Origin: Melanocharis versteri
Taxonomy: Eukaryota; Chordata; Aves; Passeriformes; Melanocharitidae
Length of the DNA: 64,000 nt
Direction: 5' to 3'
NCBI GenBank assembly: GCA_013397845.1
Contig: VZTG01008547.1
Coordinates: 548,008-612,007, forward strand
Shown here: positions 12,301 to 24,300 of the stretch, in pieces
How positions within the stretch are numbered: the first letter of the stretch is position 1
Layout: each line of letters begins with the position of its first letter
Notes under the pieces: model-generated
What the model was told of the DNA's origin: nothing
What the model saw: only the letters and a program-made list of their open reading frames with translations
The model's database searches: none
Position numbers and translations under genes: made by a program

Positions 12301-15300
12301 GAACAGAGTATTTGCGCTAAAATTTATAAAGAGAAACTCATGTTACATATTGGAGCATCAGGCCCAAAGGAGAATAACAATGAACTACCCTCTAAATTCT
12401 AGAGCTTGGAAACCTTACCTTATTTTATTAATAGAAGCTAATACAATTTTTCACGTTCAACAAGGCAATATAATTAGGTTTATGCTAATCCATCCTAAAT
12501 GATTTCAGGGATGCAGTTGTTGGAGCATTGATGCCTGCAAGTATGATTGCACCAGTAGAATGTCCTTCTTCATCGCCAGCCCCCCCATCAGATGCTACTT
12601 CTGCAGGAAGCCCTGCAAATGGAGATGAGTGTGTGCTTGTAGGAGATATCGAGGAGAGGCTGAGCCCAAACCCGTGGCAGGACAGGAGAGGGGAGGTATA
12701 GTGTCACATTGGTTTTTTTCATCTGTTTTTAATTATAAAGCTGACAAATATCTCAATTAGTCTGATAGTAGCAGAGAAGAAACACTTCTTCATGCTTTAA
12801 TTTCAGGACTAGGTTCTCTGCACGTCAGATTTCAAAAAATAAAATTTTAGTGTGAGATCAGTTTGGAGCTTTCAGAAAGCATTGTGTCATTTAAATGCAA
12901 TTGTGATGATTTCTAGTAATATTTTAGAGATACTGAATTCATTTTGCAGGAGTGGTATTAAAAAAATGTCAAGAGTAGCAGAATATTTGTCCATTATTTA
13001 ATGAAATTTAGTTGTAAACTTAGATCAACTGATGTAGACGTGAGGCCCTGAAAGAAATTCTACTATGTTGATTCCCAGCTGCTAACAAAAGCAGAAAAAA
13101 GGCTTGCCACTGAAGAGGTCTTTTGCCTTTATAAACTGTGAGCGTGATATGTATTGTTAAGGCTTGCCTTCTGCTTTGTAGACTTTTCTGCGGTCACTGA
13201 TGTTTTATTGTATGTTTTTGTAGCAGCTGGCACTGAGGAGTGTGTTGGCTCTTTTACCCACACTAGGAACATAAAATAGAAGCTGATAATAAAGGCAGTG
13301 AATCTGTTGGTTGTGAACTCATGGCTGTTTTTAAATTGCTGCTGTCCTTGAACACTAGCCCTTCTAATAAATAGTTAAACTTGTAAAGGTTTTACAGTGT
13401 CTTGTTGAAGATTTCATTAGCTATAATTTGTTCTGGCTAGGTTGTTCCTTCAGAAGATGCTGTGACACCGTCTGCTGTAACTCCCTCAGCTGCTGCTGCC
13501 TCTTCCCGTCCTTTCATTCCAGTCACAGATGATCCTGGAGCTGCCAGTATTATTGCAGAAACCATGACAAAAACCAAAGAAGTAATGTTGTCCATACTCT
13601 TCTTAAAACTAAAGTCCTTACTGTGCTTTTATCAAGCAGTTTTTCTGGTTTTTGTGCTTTAAAAGTTATTCTGTAAATGACTGCATTTTTAGAAATCTGT
13701 CCAAAGACACAGGGATGTTTATTGTTTGTTTTGTAGGATGTAGAAAGTCAGAGCAAGGTATCTGGCCCAGAACCACAGTACTTGGATGAGTTTACAAGTC
13801 TCCTGGTACCAGATGACACGCGAGTGATGGTTGACCTGCTAAAGCTCGCGGTGTCCAACCGAGCGGGCGAAAAGGGAAGAGATGTTCTCTCAGCTGTGCT
13901 GTCTGGCATGGGCACAGCTTACCCACAGGTCAGGTTTCGTTTCTGTTGCATTTCAACTATGTCATTTTTATTACCAGCTTGCTGGAATACTTTCTTGTGT
14001 TGGAAGTGCAGTTCAGCATCCTGAGAAACTTACTACACGTGAAAATTTGAGTTGAACTTGAATGCATGCAAGCTTTAACCATTTTAATGGAAATACTACG
14101 TGAATATATGCATGTGCTGCAGATGTCAGCAACAGACTAATTTCTCCATTTTTCATGCTGCAATTAGACATCAAGATAGAATGTATTTGTGTATTGACCA
14201 AGTGTTGATGGTTTTTGGAATACAGCTGAATTAACCAATCTCTATTTACTCGATCTGTAGAATGTTAGTTTAAAACTAACATGAGTTAGTTAGTTTAAAA
14301 ACTTCCATGATGGATTTTCTTTGCATCTGAGTTTATTTTTCAAACTGATGCAGTCATTATTGCTAGCTAAAAATGCTGTTAGTATATTGTATTGTTAACG
14401 ATATAATAATTCTTCTGAACTGTAAAGATTTACACTAAATGCATTGAAATTTCTAACTTTTTATAAGGTATCCATGGGTGTGGGTTTTTTTTGGCATAGC
14501 TGACAGAATGTTACAAATCATAAATTATTTATAGGATATCTGTGTACAGCAATGAACTGAAAGCTGTTTAATATTTCTTGTAGCTTTACCTTTTGAATAG
14601 TAGTTTTCCTAATGAGTAACAATACATTTCATTTAAGATTTCTAGAACTGTTACTCCTCCTGCCCAATTTGTAGTGATTATTAGCTATGTATATTTATAC
14701 TGGGCTTGAGTTTTCCCAGTCAAATTAGGTACGCACTCTGTGTGCACTCATACATTAATTCTGGTTTTTTAGCATTAATGGTGAGTGGCTGAACAACTTC
14801 GGGTTTGTGTGGGGTTTTCGTGTTTTGGAGCCAGAATTTTTATTAGAAACTCTTTTAAAATTAGTAAATTTGGCATTTCCTCCCTAAACAGTGTTTTGCA
14901 ATATTACATACTGTTAAATATTTATACCTTTCTATGCTGGTGTATGCTCTATAGCTTAGATTAAATAGTTTGCTTTTTCTGTAAGGGAAAACAATTATTT
15001 GTGTTGTCATTCACATAGAGAAAACTTAAGTTTTTTGGCTTTTAGGAGTTTTTCTAGCTCTAACACTTACCAAAAAGAGTATTTTTGAGTTACTATGATG
15101 GTTTATGAATCAGATTTCTGAAAACAAGTTATTTATTTTAAATTTGGGAAGAATGGTAATTTACTTAGATTTCTTGGACTAATCAAACATACAGTTTGTA
15201 AGGTGTATATTTTTCTTTTCTTAGGTTGCTGATATGTTGTTGGAGCTTTGTGTTACTGAACTAGAAGATGTAGCAACTGATTCACAAAGTGGTCGCCTCT

Positions 15301-18300
15301 CTTCACAACCAGTTGTGGTAGAGAGCAGCCATCCATATACTGATGATACATCTTCTAGTGGCACAGTTAAAATACCAGGTACAGAATTCTTAGTTATGTT
15401 GCTAAGATTCAGTTATTTTTAAGCCTGCCTGCATTAAATTGTTCCTCAGCTTACAAAAATATGTATTGAACTTTTAAAGCCACGTTATGTGTCCTGTTGC
15501 TGTAAAAAAGTATTTCTTGAAGCTGATTTCTTACATGCTGATGAAAATCTTGGTTCCATACAATGTGCACGTCTGGGTTCACTGTGTGTGATTCCAGTTG
15601 TATATCATTGTTGTTTTCCATTCAATTATGAAGCTGAGAAGGACTGAATCTTTTTCAGGTTTAGTAATTGAAAACTTATCTTCTAGTCTTGAGCAAGGGA
15701 AATACTTCTTTGTTCTAATGCTGTGTTTTCATTTAGTGCTTCCTTCAGTAAGTTACCTAGTACTAACCAAAAGTTGCAGACAACAAAGAGCTATTTGCCT
15801 TAACTGTAAATAGGCACTTTTTGTCTTTGGCAACTTTAGTTTTGAATGTTCTGGTATGGTCTTTTGTGTGCTAGCCCCTACTCACATGAGCTTGCTGTAA
15901 TTTAAGCCTTGCAATGAGAAGAAATTACAGACAAATAATGTCATTAAATCAAAAGAAGTTATTTTTATTAATGAGCGCTATGGCTTCCGAACAACTGTGT
16001 TTGATTTCACGTGGATTTCTGAAATACTGCATTTGTCTGTGGTACTGATTGCTGTGTGGAAGTGTGTGAACTCTTTGTTGCTGTTTAGGTGCTGAGGGGC
16101 TGAGGGTAGAGTTTGACCGCCAGTGTTCCACCGAGCGGCGTCACGATCCACTCACCATAATGGATGGCGTCAACAGGATCGTGTCCGTCCGATCAGGTTC
16201 GGGGAGATGCTGCTTTTCCAAAGTGTCTGGTGTGATTCACTCCTAAGTGCTGAATGAAATGTGCCGCTGCCTCTGGCTGAGGGATATGCCAGTAAAAGAG
16301 AGGAAAACCTGTGTTAATTGATACTGTCTCTTAAACTAAGAAGTTTGTAGGATCTAGAAACAGAGATTGATCTTGTGTCTTTGGATATAGAGAATCTCTG
16401 GGAAGTGCATGTAGGTTGTTCAGTTCTTCCAAAGAGCGGCTAGAGTGTAAAATTCAGTATTTAGCACCCCTGCCAACATGTATGAATTTCTATATAATCA
16501 AAGTGTATTTTAACAAATTGGAAAAGGGTACTTTTTTTCTAGCTTTTTCCTTTTTCACGTAATACTTAGAGAAATTTCAGCTTCCATGCAGTCAAGACAA
16601 ATGCTCTGCTGCTGCCAAATGTCCAAAATAACAGCTTGGTGCTCTTTCTGTTTCCTGCTCTGGCCTTTGTATGTGACACTACATGAATTCTTCACATCTT
16701 TAATCTTGATATCTCTGATTTAAATTTTAAGCACTATTAATTTGTAGTAGGTTTTTGAGGAATATTTTTCATCTCATCAAATTTTATGTTGAACTTACTC
16801 ATACATTACATCATGTGCAAGGGTCTCAGTAGTTACTGCCTGTGCAGTCATGATGTGAGCTTTTAATGTTGACCCATTTTTCCCCAGGCGTGTTTCATTA
16901 CTGAGATATTTCTGGTTGGTTCCTGGTTGGAAGCTGTAAAGCTTAATTTAATGTATGTGTTGTTCTATCTTTTTGTAATATGAAAGATAATTTGAAATCA
17001 GGACAATGGATTTTAGTAAGCTCTCACAGTTGCCTCCATATTCTGGTACTAAAAGTACTGAGGCTATCTGCTAGCAATTCTAATTGAAGTTTTTAAGACA
17101 TAGTTTTGTTAGTATAACATCTTTACATTTATGTTCATGTACTTCACATAGTTTTTTTCTTGAATGCCGTTGTGTGATGTTGATAGTATTTAACCAATTG
17201 CTGTTGATGAGTGGCTAGCATATTGCCTCAGACAGGATAGCTGAATATGTTTGTCTTGCTTACTGTAACAGGTCGTGAGTGGTCAGATTGGTCTAGTGAA
17301 TTGCGAATTCCAGGGGATGAGTTAAAGTGGAAGTTCATCAGTGATGGGTCTGTGAATGGATGGGGATGGCGATTCACAGTTTACCCGATCATGCCAGCTG
17401 CAGGTAAGGTATCACATACAACATTTACAGGAGGGTAAGAGTAGATTTTATTGTTTGCTTTTATAGTGCACTTATTGCATGGTATTTACGTGCTGAAGTT
17501 CAATAGTTCGTTTACATTTATGCTAAGAAAACATTTTCATCCATACTTAGGAAACATTTTCAGCTGAGTCCTGAGAATTGCACTTGTACATAGAGAAGAG
17601 AGAAAAATATTTTGTAGTCACTCTAGTTTGCCTCTTCATCAGTGAAGAGGGGATACTTCTGGGACACAAGTCATCTGAAATGCCCTTATTTTTAAAAATA
17701 CATCTGTTTTAAAATTATGTGAATTAAGTTGTGAAAGTGCATCTTTCTTCCAATCTCTTCAAAGGAAGTAGAATAGATAATTCAGATGCAGACTAGCACT
17801 CTAGAGTGCTGTTTGGTCAACTAAATCCTGTCTATGTTCTGTTCTTATTTCAATCTTCCCTAGCATTTTTTTTTGTTCATTTTTGTTTCTTGCAGGCCCT
17901 AAAGACCTTCTCTCAGATCGTTGCATTCTTTCATGTCCCTCTATGGATCTGGTTACGTGTTTGTTGGACTTCCGCTTAAATTTTGCTTCCAACAGGAGCA
18001 TAGTTCCTCGCTTGGCAGCTTCTCTTGCAGCTTGTGCTCAACTGAGTGCCTTAGGTGGGTATAGCTTTAAAATTAGGTCTGGTTTTTTGAAGTTATGATG
18101 ATTGTTTTGAGTAATTATGTTCTTTGTGTTCTTATTTTTGCTTAGCTGCTGGCCACAGAATGTGGGCCTTGCAGAGACTACGGAAGTTGCTCACCACGGA
18201 GTTTGGCCAGTCCATTAACATCAACCGGATCCTAGGGGATAACGAGGGAGAAACACGTGCTTTGGTAAGAAGGCAGTGGTGCTCTCTTCACATTTTTCAC

Positions 18301-21300
18301 ATTAGGAGTAAAGTGCTAGCCCTGATGTACAATGTGTTTTGTGTTAATGGCAGAATAGGAAATGGGCAAATGAATAGTCTTCTTGCACAGGTCTGCAAGT
18401 CTGTAAAGGTACTCCAGTTTAGAAAATAAAAAAGGCTAATTCCAAGACTGTATAGATGTGCTTTTTGAATTGCCAAAAAAGGGTGGAAATAATTTTGTTT
18501 GAAGAAGCAGATGGAAATGGTACTTCATACAGCTAGCTGTAGTTTGGGAAGTTATTTGTGTTTTGTCACAGTCTTCTAAATAACGTACTTCCTGTAATGC
18601 ATGCACTATGACTAACTTTCTAGTTGTGTGGTGTCTCTAGAGTTTCACAGGGAGTGCTTTAGCTGCTTTGGTTAAAGGTCTTCCAGAAGCTTTGCAGCGA
18701 CAGTTTGACTATGAAGACCCCATTGTGAGAGGTGGCAAGCAGTTGCTCCACAGCCCTTTCTTTAAGGTAATGCAGTACAATCGGTAAAGAACACATTAAA
18801 ATAGTTCTGAGATTTTTTTGAGATGTGCTAAGCTCACTTAGTCCTATATCAGTAATGTTTACTGACAAAACCAGAATACTGCTTCTAAAAGCATCAAATA
18901 CACAAATGAAAAATAAAGAGTACCTAGCTAGGCAGAGAAACTCAGAAAAACATCTTGTAAGCACGCTTTTTGATAAATGATTTTCAGTTTTCCTAATTGG
19001 AGTGTTGTATATTTCTCTTTAGTTCTGTTAAGTACTTTGAAGGTTTTATTTACATCCAGTTGGAAAAAATGTCAATGTCTTAAATGGACCCTGTACTTCA
19101 AAGTAAAAATAAACAAGCTGAGGAAGTCTAGAGAAGAGCAAGAAGAATAAAAGGCTGGAAAAGCCTCCTTTGTAGTATAAAAGTGAAACTAAGAGGGCGT
19201 ACCTATCTTAACAGAAAGAAAATCTTAAAAGTTTATAGAAGGAGGAAGTAATCTGTTGTACACAATATTCATCTGAAACACTGATGCGAAATTGAGTCAA
19301 ATTGAACATCAATTGAAAATTCATTGAATTGTAGAAAGGAGACTTAGTTTAGAAATGGTAGGCAAAAAGTTAAGCACGTGGGATTTGATATGGAAAAGTT
19401 AATTAATCTAGGAATGTTTTTCACAGGGAGGTTATGAAAATTTCTGGATTGAAAGAGGAAATTAGATACCTAACCATGTGAGATAGTGTGGGTACACTTG
19501 ATGTTACCCCATCCATGAGGGTAATGAAGATAGCTTTTGGTGACTTTACATGTCTTTGAGACTCTGTTCAGGCCCTGCTGGCCTATGCGCTGTTCATCTC
19601 TATCAAATGCATACTGATTTTTATTGCACATTTTTGACACCTCTCTAAAATGCTCTTCTGCTTGTCTGCAGGTGCTTGTGGCTCTAGCTTGTGATCTGGA
19701 GTTGGACACTCTCCCTTGCTGCGCAGAGACACACAAATGGGCCTGGTTCAGGAGATACTGCATGGCATCCAGAGTTGCTGTGGCTCTTGATAAAAGGACA
19801 CCCTTACCTCGCCTTTTCCTTGATGAGGTACTGCAGGAATACTTCACATGGTTAATGGAACATGTGAAAGTTGTAAAAAGATACACTGAGTTTGAATTAT
19901 TTTATGCCAACTGAGATAGGAGTAATCGATAATTTGAATAATGTTGTTTATTGCAAAATATTTCACAGGTGGCAAAGAAAATCCGAGAATTGATGGCAGA
20001 TAATGAAAATATGGATGTTCTTCATGAGTGCCATGATGTCTTTAAGAGAGAACAGGATGAGCAGCTTGTTCAATGGATGAATAGGTAATTTCTTTCAGCT
20101 GTTATGGTTTGGTCTTGTCATGCTTTGTTGTTGTACAATGATAAACTGCATTTTTTGTGACATTTAAAAAGCTCTTTTAAGACTTTGTTTGTTTTGCGTT
20201 TCCTGCAGACGACCTGATGATTGGACACTTTCAGCTGGAGGCAGTGGAACTATTTATGGTTGGGGTCATAATCACAGAGGACAACTTGGTGGAATTGAAG
20301 GAGCAAAAGTCAAAGTCCCGACTCCATGTGAAGCTCTTGCCACCCTTAGACCAGTGCAGTTAATTGGTGGTGAACAGACTCTGTTTGCAGTGACTGCTGA
20401 TGGGAAAGTAAGGATACAACAAATGATTGCTTGTTTGATTCCCTTGAAATATTTCACCCTCAGTCAGAATGGGTTTAGCTAAATGAAAAAAAATGTGCAC
20501 AGCACAGGTTTATTATTATTATTGGTAGTAGTAACTTTTTTTAAAAAAAATCTGAACTGTACTGACTCCACCAGTACTTCCTAGGAATGCAATGTACTAT
20601 AGCATTAAATGGCTGAAACGAAAAGTGTATTTTAGTTCTAAATTCAAAAATGTGATCAGATTTTGGCAAACAAAGTTGGGTACAAGCAGCATGCTCATGG
20701 AGTTCCCTAAAACAGGGGTGATTATTTCTCTCTAACAGGGGAGAGGTGTAATCTGACATTGTTCACAGTTGGCTAAATGTAAGTTAGATATTGCAGGATC
20801 TAATTTCCGGGTGCTCAAATCCTGAGCAAAAAGGAATCTCAATGCAGAAGTTTAGTGTAAAGTGTAGGAGAAAAAAATCAGTTCATGAATTTGAAAAGTT
20901 TTTGTTTTTATACAGATGGCAGCTGTTAAGGACCTGATGGAGAATTTTAGCTAGAGCTTTGTATAACAGTTACATTCATTTAGTGGTGTACTGTAATGAT
21001 TCCTTGGGGTCAGTATCATCCTTGTTAATAATTCACAGAAGGGTAAAGGGCAGATTAGTGGCATTTCTTGACATCATTCTGTTGAAATAAGTTATTTTCA
21101 GAGATACAAAAAGAGTGAAAAGCAGTAATTAAAACTGTATTTATGGGATGGAAGGGAAAGAAAGCAATTGTGTTTAGGTGTGTATATTCTACAGAAGAAA
21201 GAAAGAGAACTAGAATATTGCTGCTTGGAAGGAGAGCTACAGGTGCTAGATGATTTTGTAATGCTATCAAGCAAAGCTTTGGTCTCTAGATAGTTTTACA

Positions 21301-24300
21301 AAATAGGCTTTAGTATTTCACACTAAATCCATTAAGTCAGTGAGAGTTCTTATTGACTTGAATGTAGCCACATTTTCCCAAAGTTTTTTTGTGAAATATT
21401 TCAGAATATTTCTTTATTTTCCAAAAGAGAGAAAACAAGAAGCCTGTAAGAAACTGGGTTTAGACTTTCCTTGAACTGCATTCTGACACATATACATTAA
21501 GAATTCTTCTTTATAATTCATATCTAGGGAATATTCTGCATGAGGCAAACAAAACTAAATTTTATTCTTTATTTTAAAGCTGTACGCCACTGGATATGGA
21601 GCAGGTGGTAGGCTTGGAATTGGAGGAACAGAGTCAGTTTCTACTCCAACTTTACTGGAATCCATTCAACATGTGTTCATAAAGAAAGTTGCAGTGAACT
21701 CAGGAGGAAAGCACTGCTTGGCATTGTCTTTTGAGGGAGAAGTTTATTCTTGGGGTGAAGCAGAAGATGGCAAACTTGGTCATGGAAACCGAAGGCAAGT
21801 AACACTTTGAAATGTTGTTTAAAAAAACTATTAATGGATACTTACCACAGTTGCTATATATTAAATGTGCTGTATGAGTACTCCCTATATGCACAAGTTA
21901 GCATGAAGTAGTAATGTGGAAACGTACATTTTAAAATTGGAGAACCTCAACATACATTTTTCAGATAAGCAGTTTATCTGATTTCTGTATTTGTTATTGT
22001 CTTCTAATATATCTGTGGATGCTAAAGTTCAGTGGCTTTCCTTTAGGATCTGTCTTGTAGGTATGTGGAACTTTCAGACACTTTAGGGAGCAAAACTGCT
22101 ATTATTCTTCTGATTTCCATATGCACTGTTGCCTACATGAAGTGAGAAGTTCTATTGTGTTAGAGATGATAATGCATCCAAGTAAGAAGAATTGTTTTAG
22201 GTTCCTGGGGGCAACATTATGTATTTTATACTAGTACATTTTATGCTAGAAATTTTTGTAATGTGTCTTAAATTGAACTGATTTTCCAGGATAAATGCTT
22301 GGCTTTGACTAGATTTTAGTAAAAGTGGTTTTGTAGTTTCAGTTTACCTGTAGTTCTGTAATACAACATACAGTAAAATACTTCTTGCTTTTATAGGCCT
22401 TTCTCTATATATTTCTGAATGAAATATTTTTCTAGTTAAATGAATCTGAATGAATTTTTCTAGTTAAAAAATAAATATCCTTAGGATATTAAACTGGACC
22501 AAAGCAAATACTCAGTGACTTTAGGTGTCCTCATTCTCATTTTAAAAGCTCCTCTCCATACACTGGTGATTGTGAATAGTCTATCCCAGAAGTTTTGTCC
22601 AGACAGATGTTTTCTTTTCAGCCCTTGTGATCGCCCTCGTGTGATTGAGTCTCTGAGAGGCATAGAGGTGGTTGACATTGCTGCTGGGGGAGCACACAGC
22701 GCTTGTATTACAGCTGCAGGAGACCTTTTCACATGGGGAAAGGGACGATACGGACGCCTTGGACATGGAGATAGTGAGGACCAGCTAAAACCCAAACTGG
22801 TAAGAAACCTTTGGAGCACTCAACAGTCTTAGTCCAGTTTGTATCTTCTGATTTGTAACTTTTTGCATTTCTGCGTACAAAGAATGAAAGGGCAAAACAG
22901 TGGCATGTATTTGGAAGAAATGAACAAGCTCCCATGATTGAAAGGATAAAACAATAGAGGAGCTGCAAAACTCTGCTAGTAGTCACCAAACAGCTTACAA
23001 GGAATTTATTTTACAGATTTAAAAAAAATTTAAAGAAATAGGTGAAGTTCTGTGCTGCTTTGAATGAGGGATAGTGCCACCTGGAATCTATTTCAAGTAG
23101 TGGTGAGGATAGGAAGGATGTGATGTATGTGGGTCTCCAACCCTTTACTTTGTGAATCCAGATCCCGTACTTCATCACTAGGTGGCATCATTTCAAAAGA
23201 TGTCGACTAAATTCAGATTATGATGAAAGTGCTCAAAAATTGTAAACTAGTAAAAAACTATTTAAAAGTAAGACCTTTTCTTTCCCTTACTGTATTCAGT
23301 ATGAGAGTCCAGAGAGCCTGAAATTATTTCAACAGAATATAGTGTTTGACAACCTTAGATGTTTTGTATTGTTTTCCCTGACATTGAGGTAAAAAAATTC
23401 AAGTAGTTCACCAATTAAAAAAAAATAAATCCTGTATTTTAAAATACGTAGTTGGTTTTCATTTTGCTCTTTGAAAAGAGCAAAGCTCTTAGAGTTGCCT
23501 TTATTTCCTTGTTCCTGTGCTGTTTCAGACTTGTAGTTTCAGTCATCCCCTCTCCACGCTGAGTTTGTTATCTTTTGTGAAACTAAATGACTGAGTCTTT
23601 TACGGTGAACAAAAATGGGTGATTTCCTTCCAGGTGGAAGCTCTCCAGGGTTACCGTGTGATTGATATAGCCTGTGGCAGCGGAGATGCACAGACATTGT
23701 GCCTCACTGATGATGATACAGTCTGGTCCTGGGGTGATGGAGATTATGGAAAACTTGGGAGAGGAGGCAGTGATGGCTGTAAAGTACCAATGAAGGTATT
23801 TCTGTGTAATTTTTTCATTTCTTTAGAAACCGCGATGTTGGTGGAGAATGGTGAAGACAGATTTGTCAATATGTACAAACTTGAAGACATGTCCCAGTCC
23901 TGGGGCATCAGCATTCTTCTGGTGGTTGTTAAGAAAGAACTTTGTAGGCTACACTAACAAGACTTTAAACTTTGCGCTACTGTTCAAGTTGCAGTTGAAA
24001 GTTTTTCTTTGGAAAACATCACTGGTTTAAATAATATTTTAATTTTTGTTCCTGTCAAAACATTAGGTTTTGCCAAGAAATTGTCATGTTTCCTTGTGTT
24101 AATAAATGTACGATAGTCATAAAGTCATTCCAGAAAGGGGTATCAATTAATTGAAAAGTAATCTTACCTTATATTAAACCCTTTCTGTGAATGCATGGTT
24201 GACTTGGAATTTCTTCACATGTTACATATGAAATCCACGTAGCCATTAAATTTGAATTCAAACATTTGTTATGAAGATGAATGTTGCTTGTGTTTGAAAA

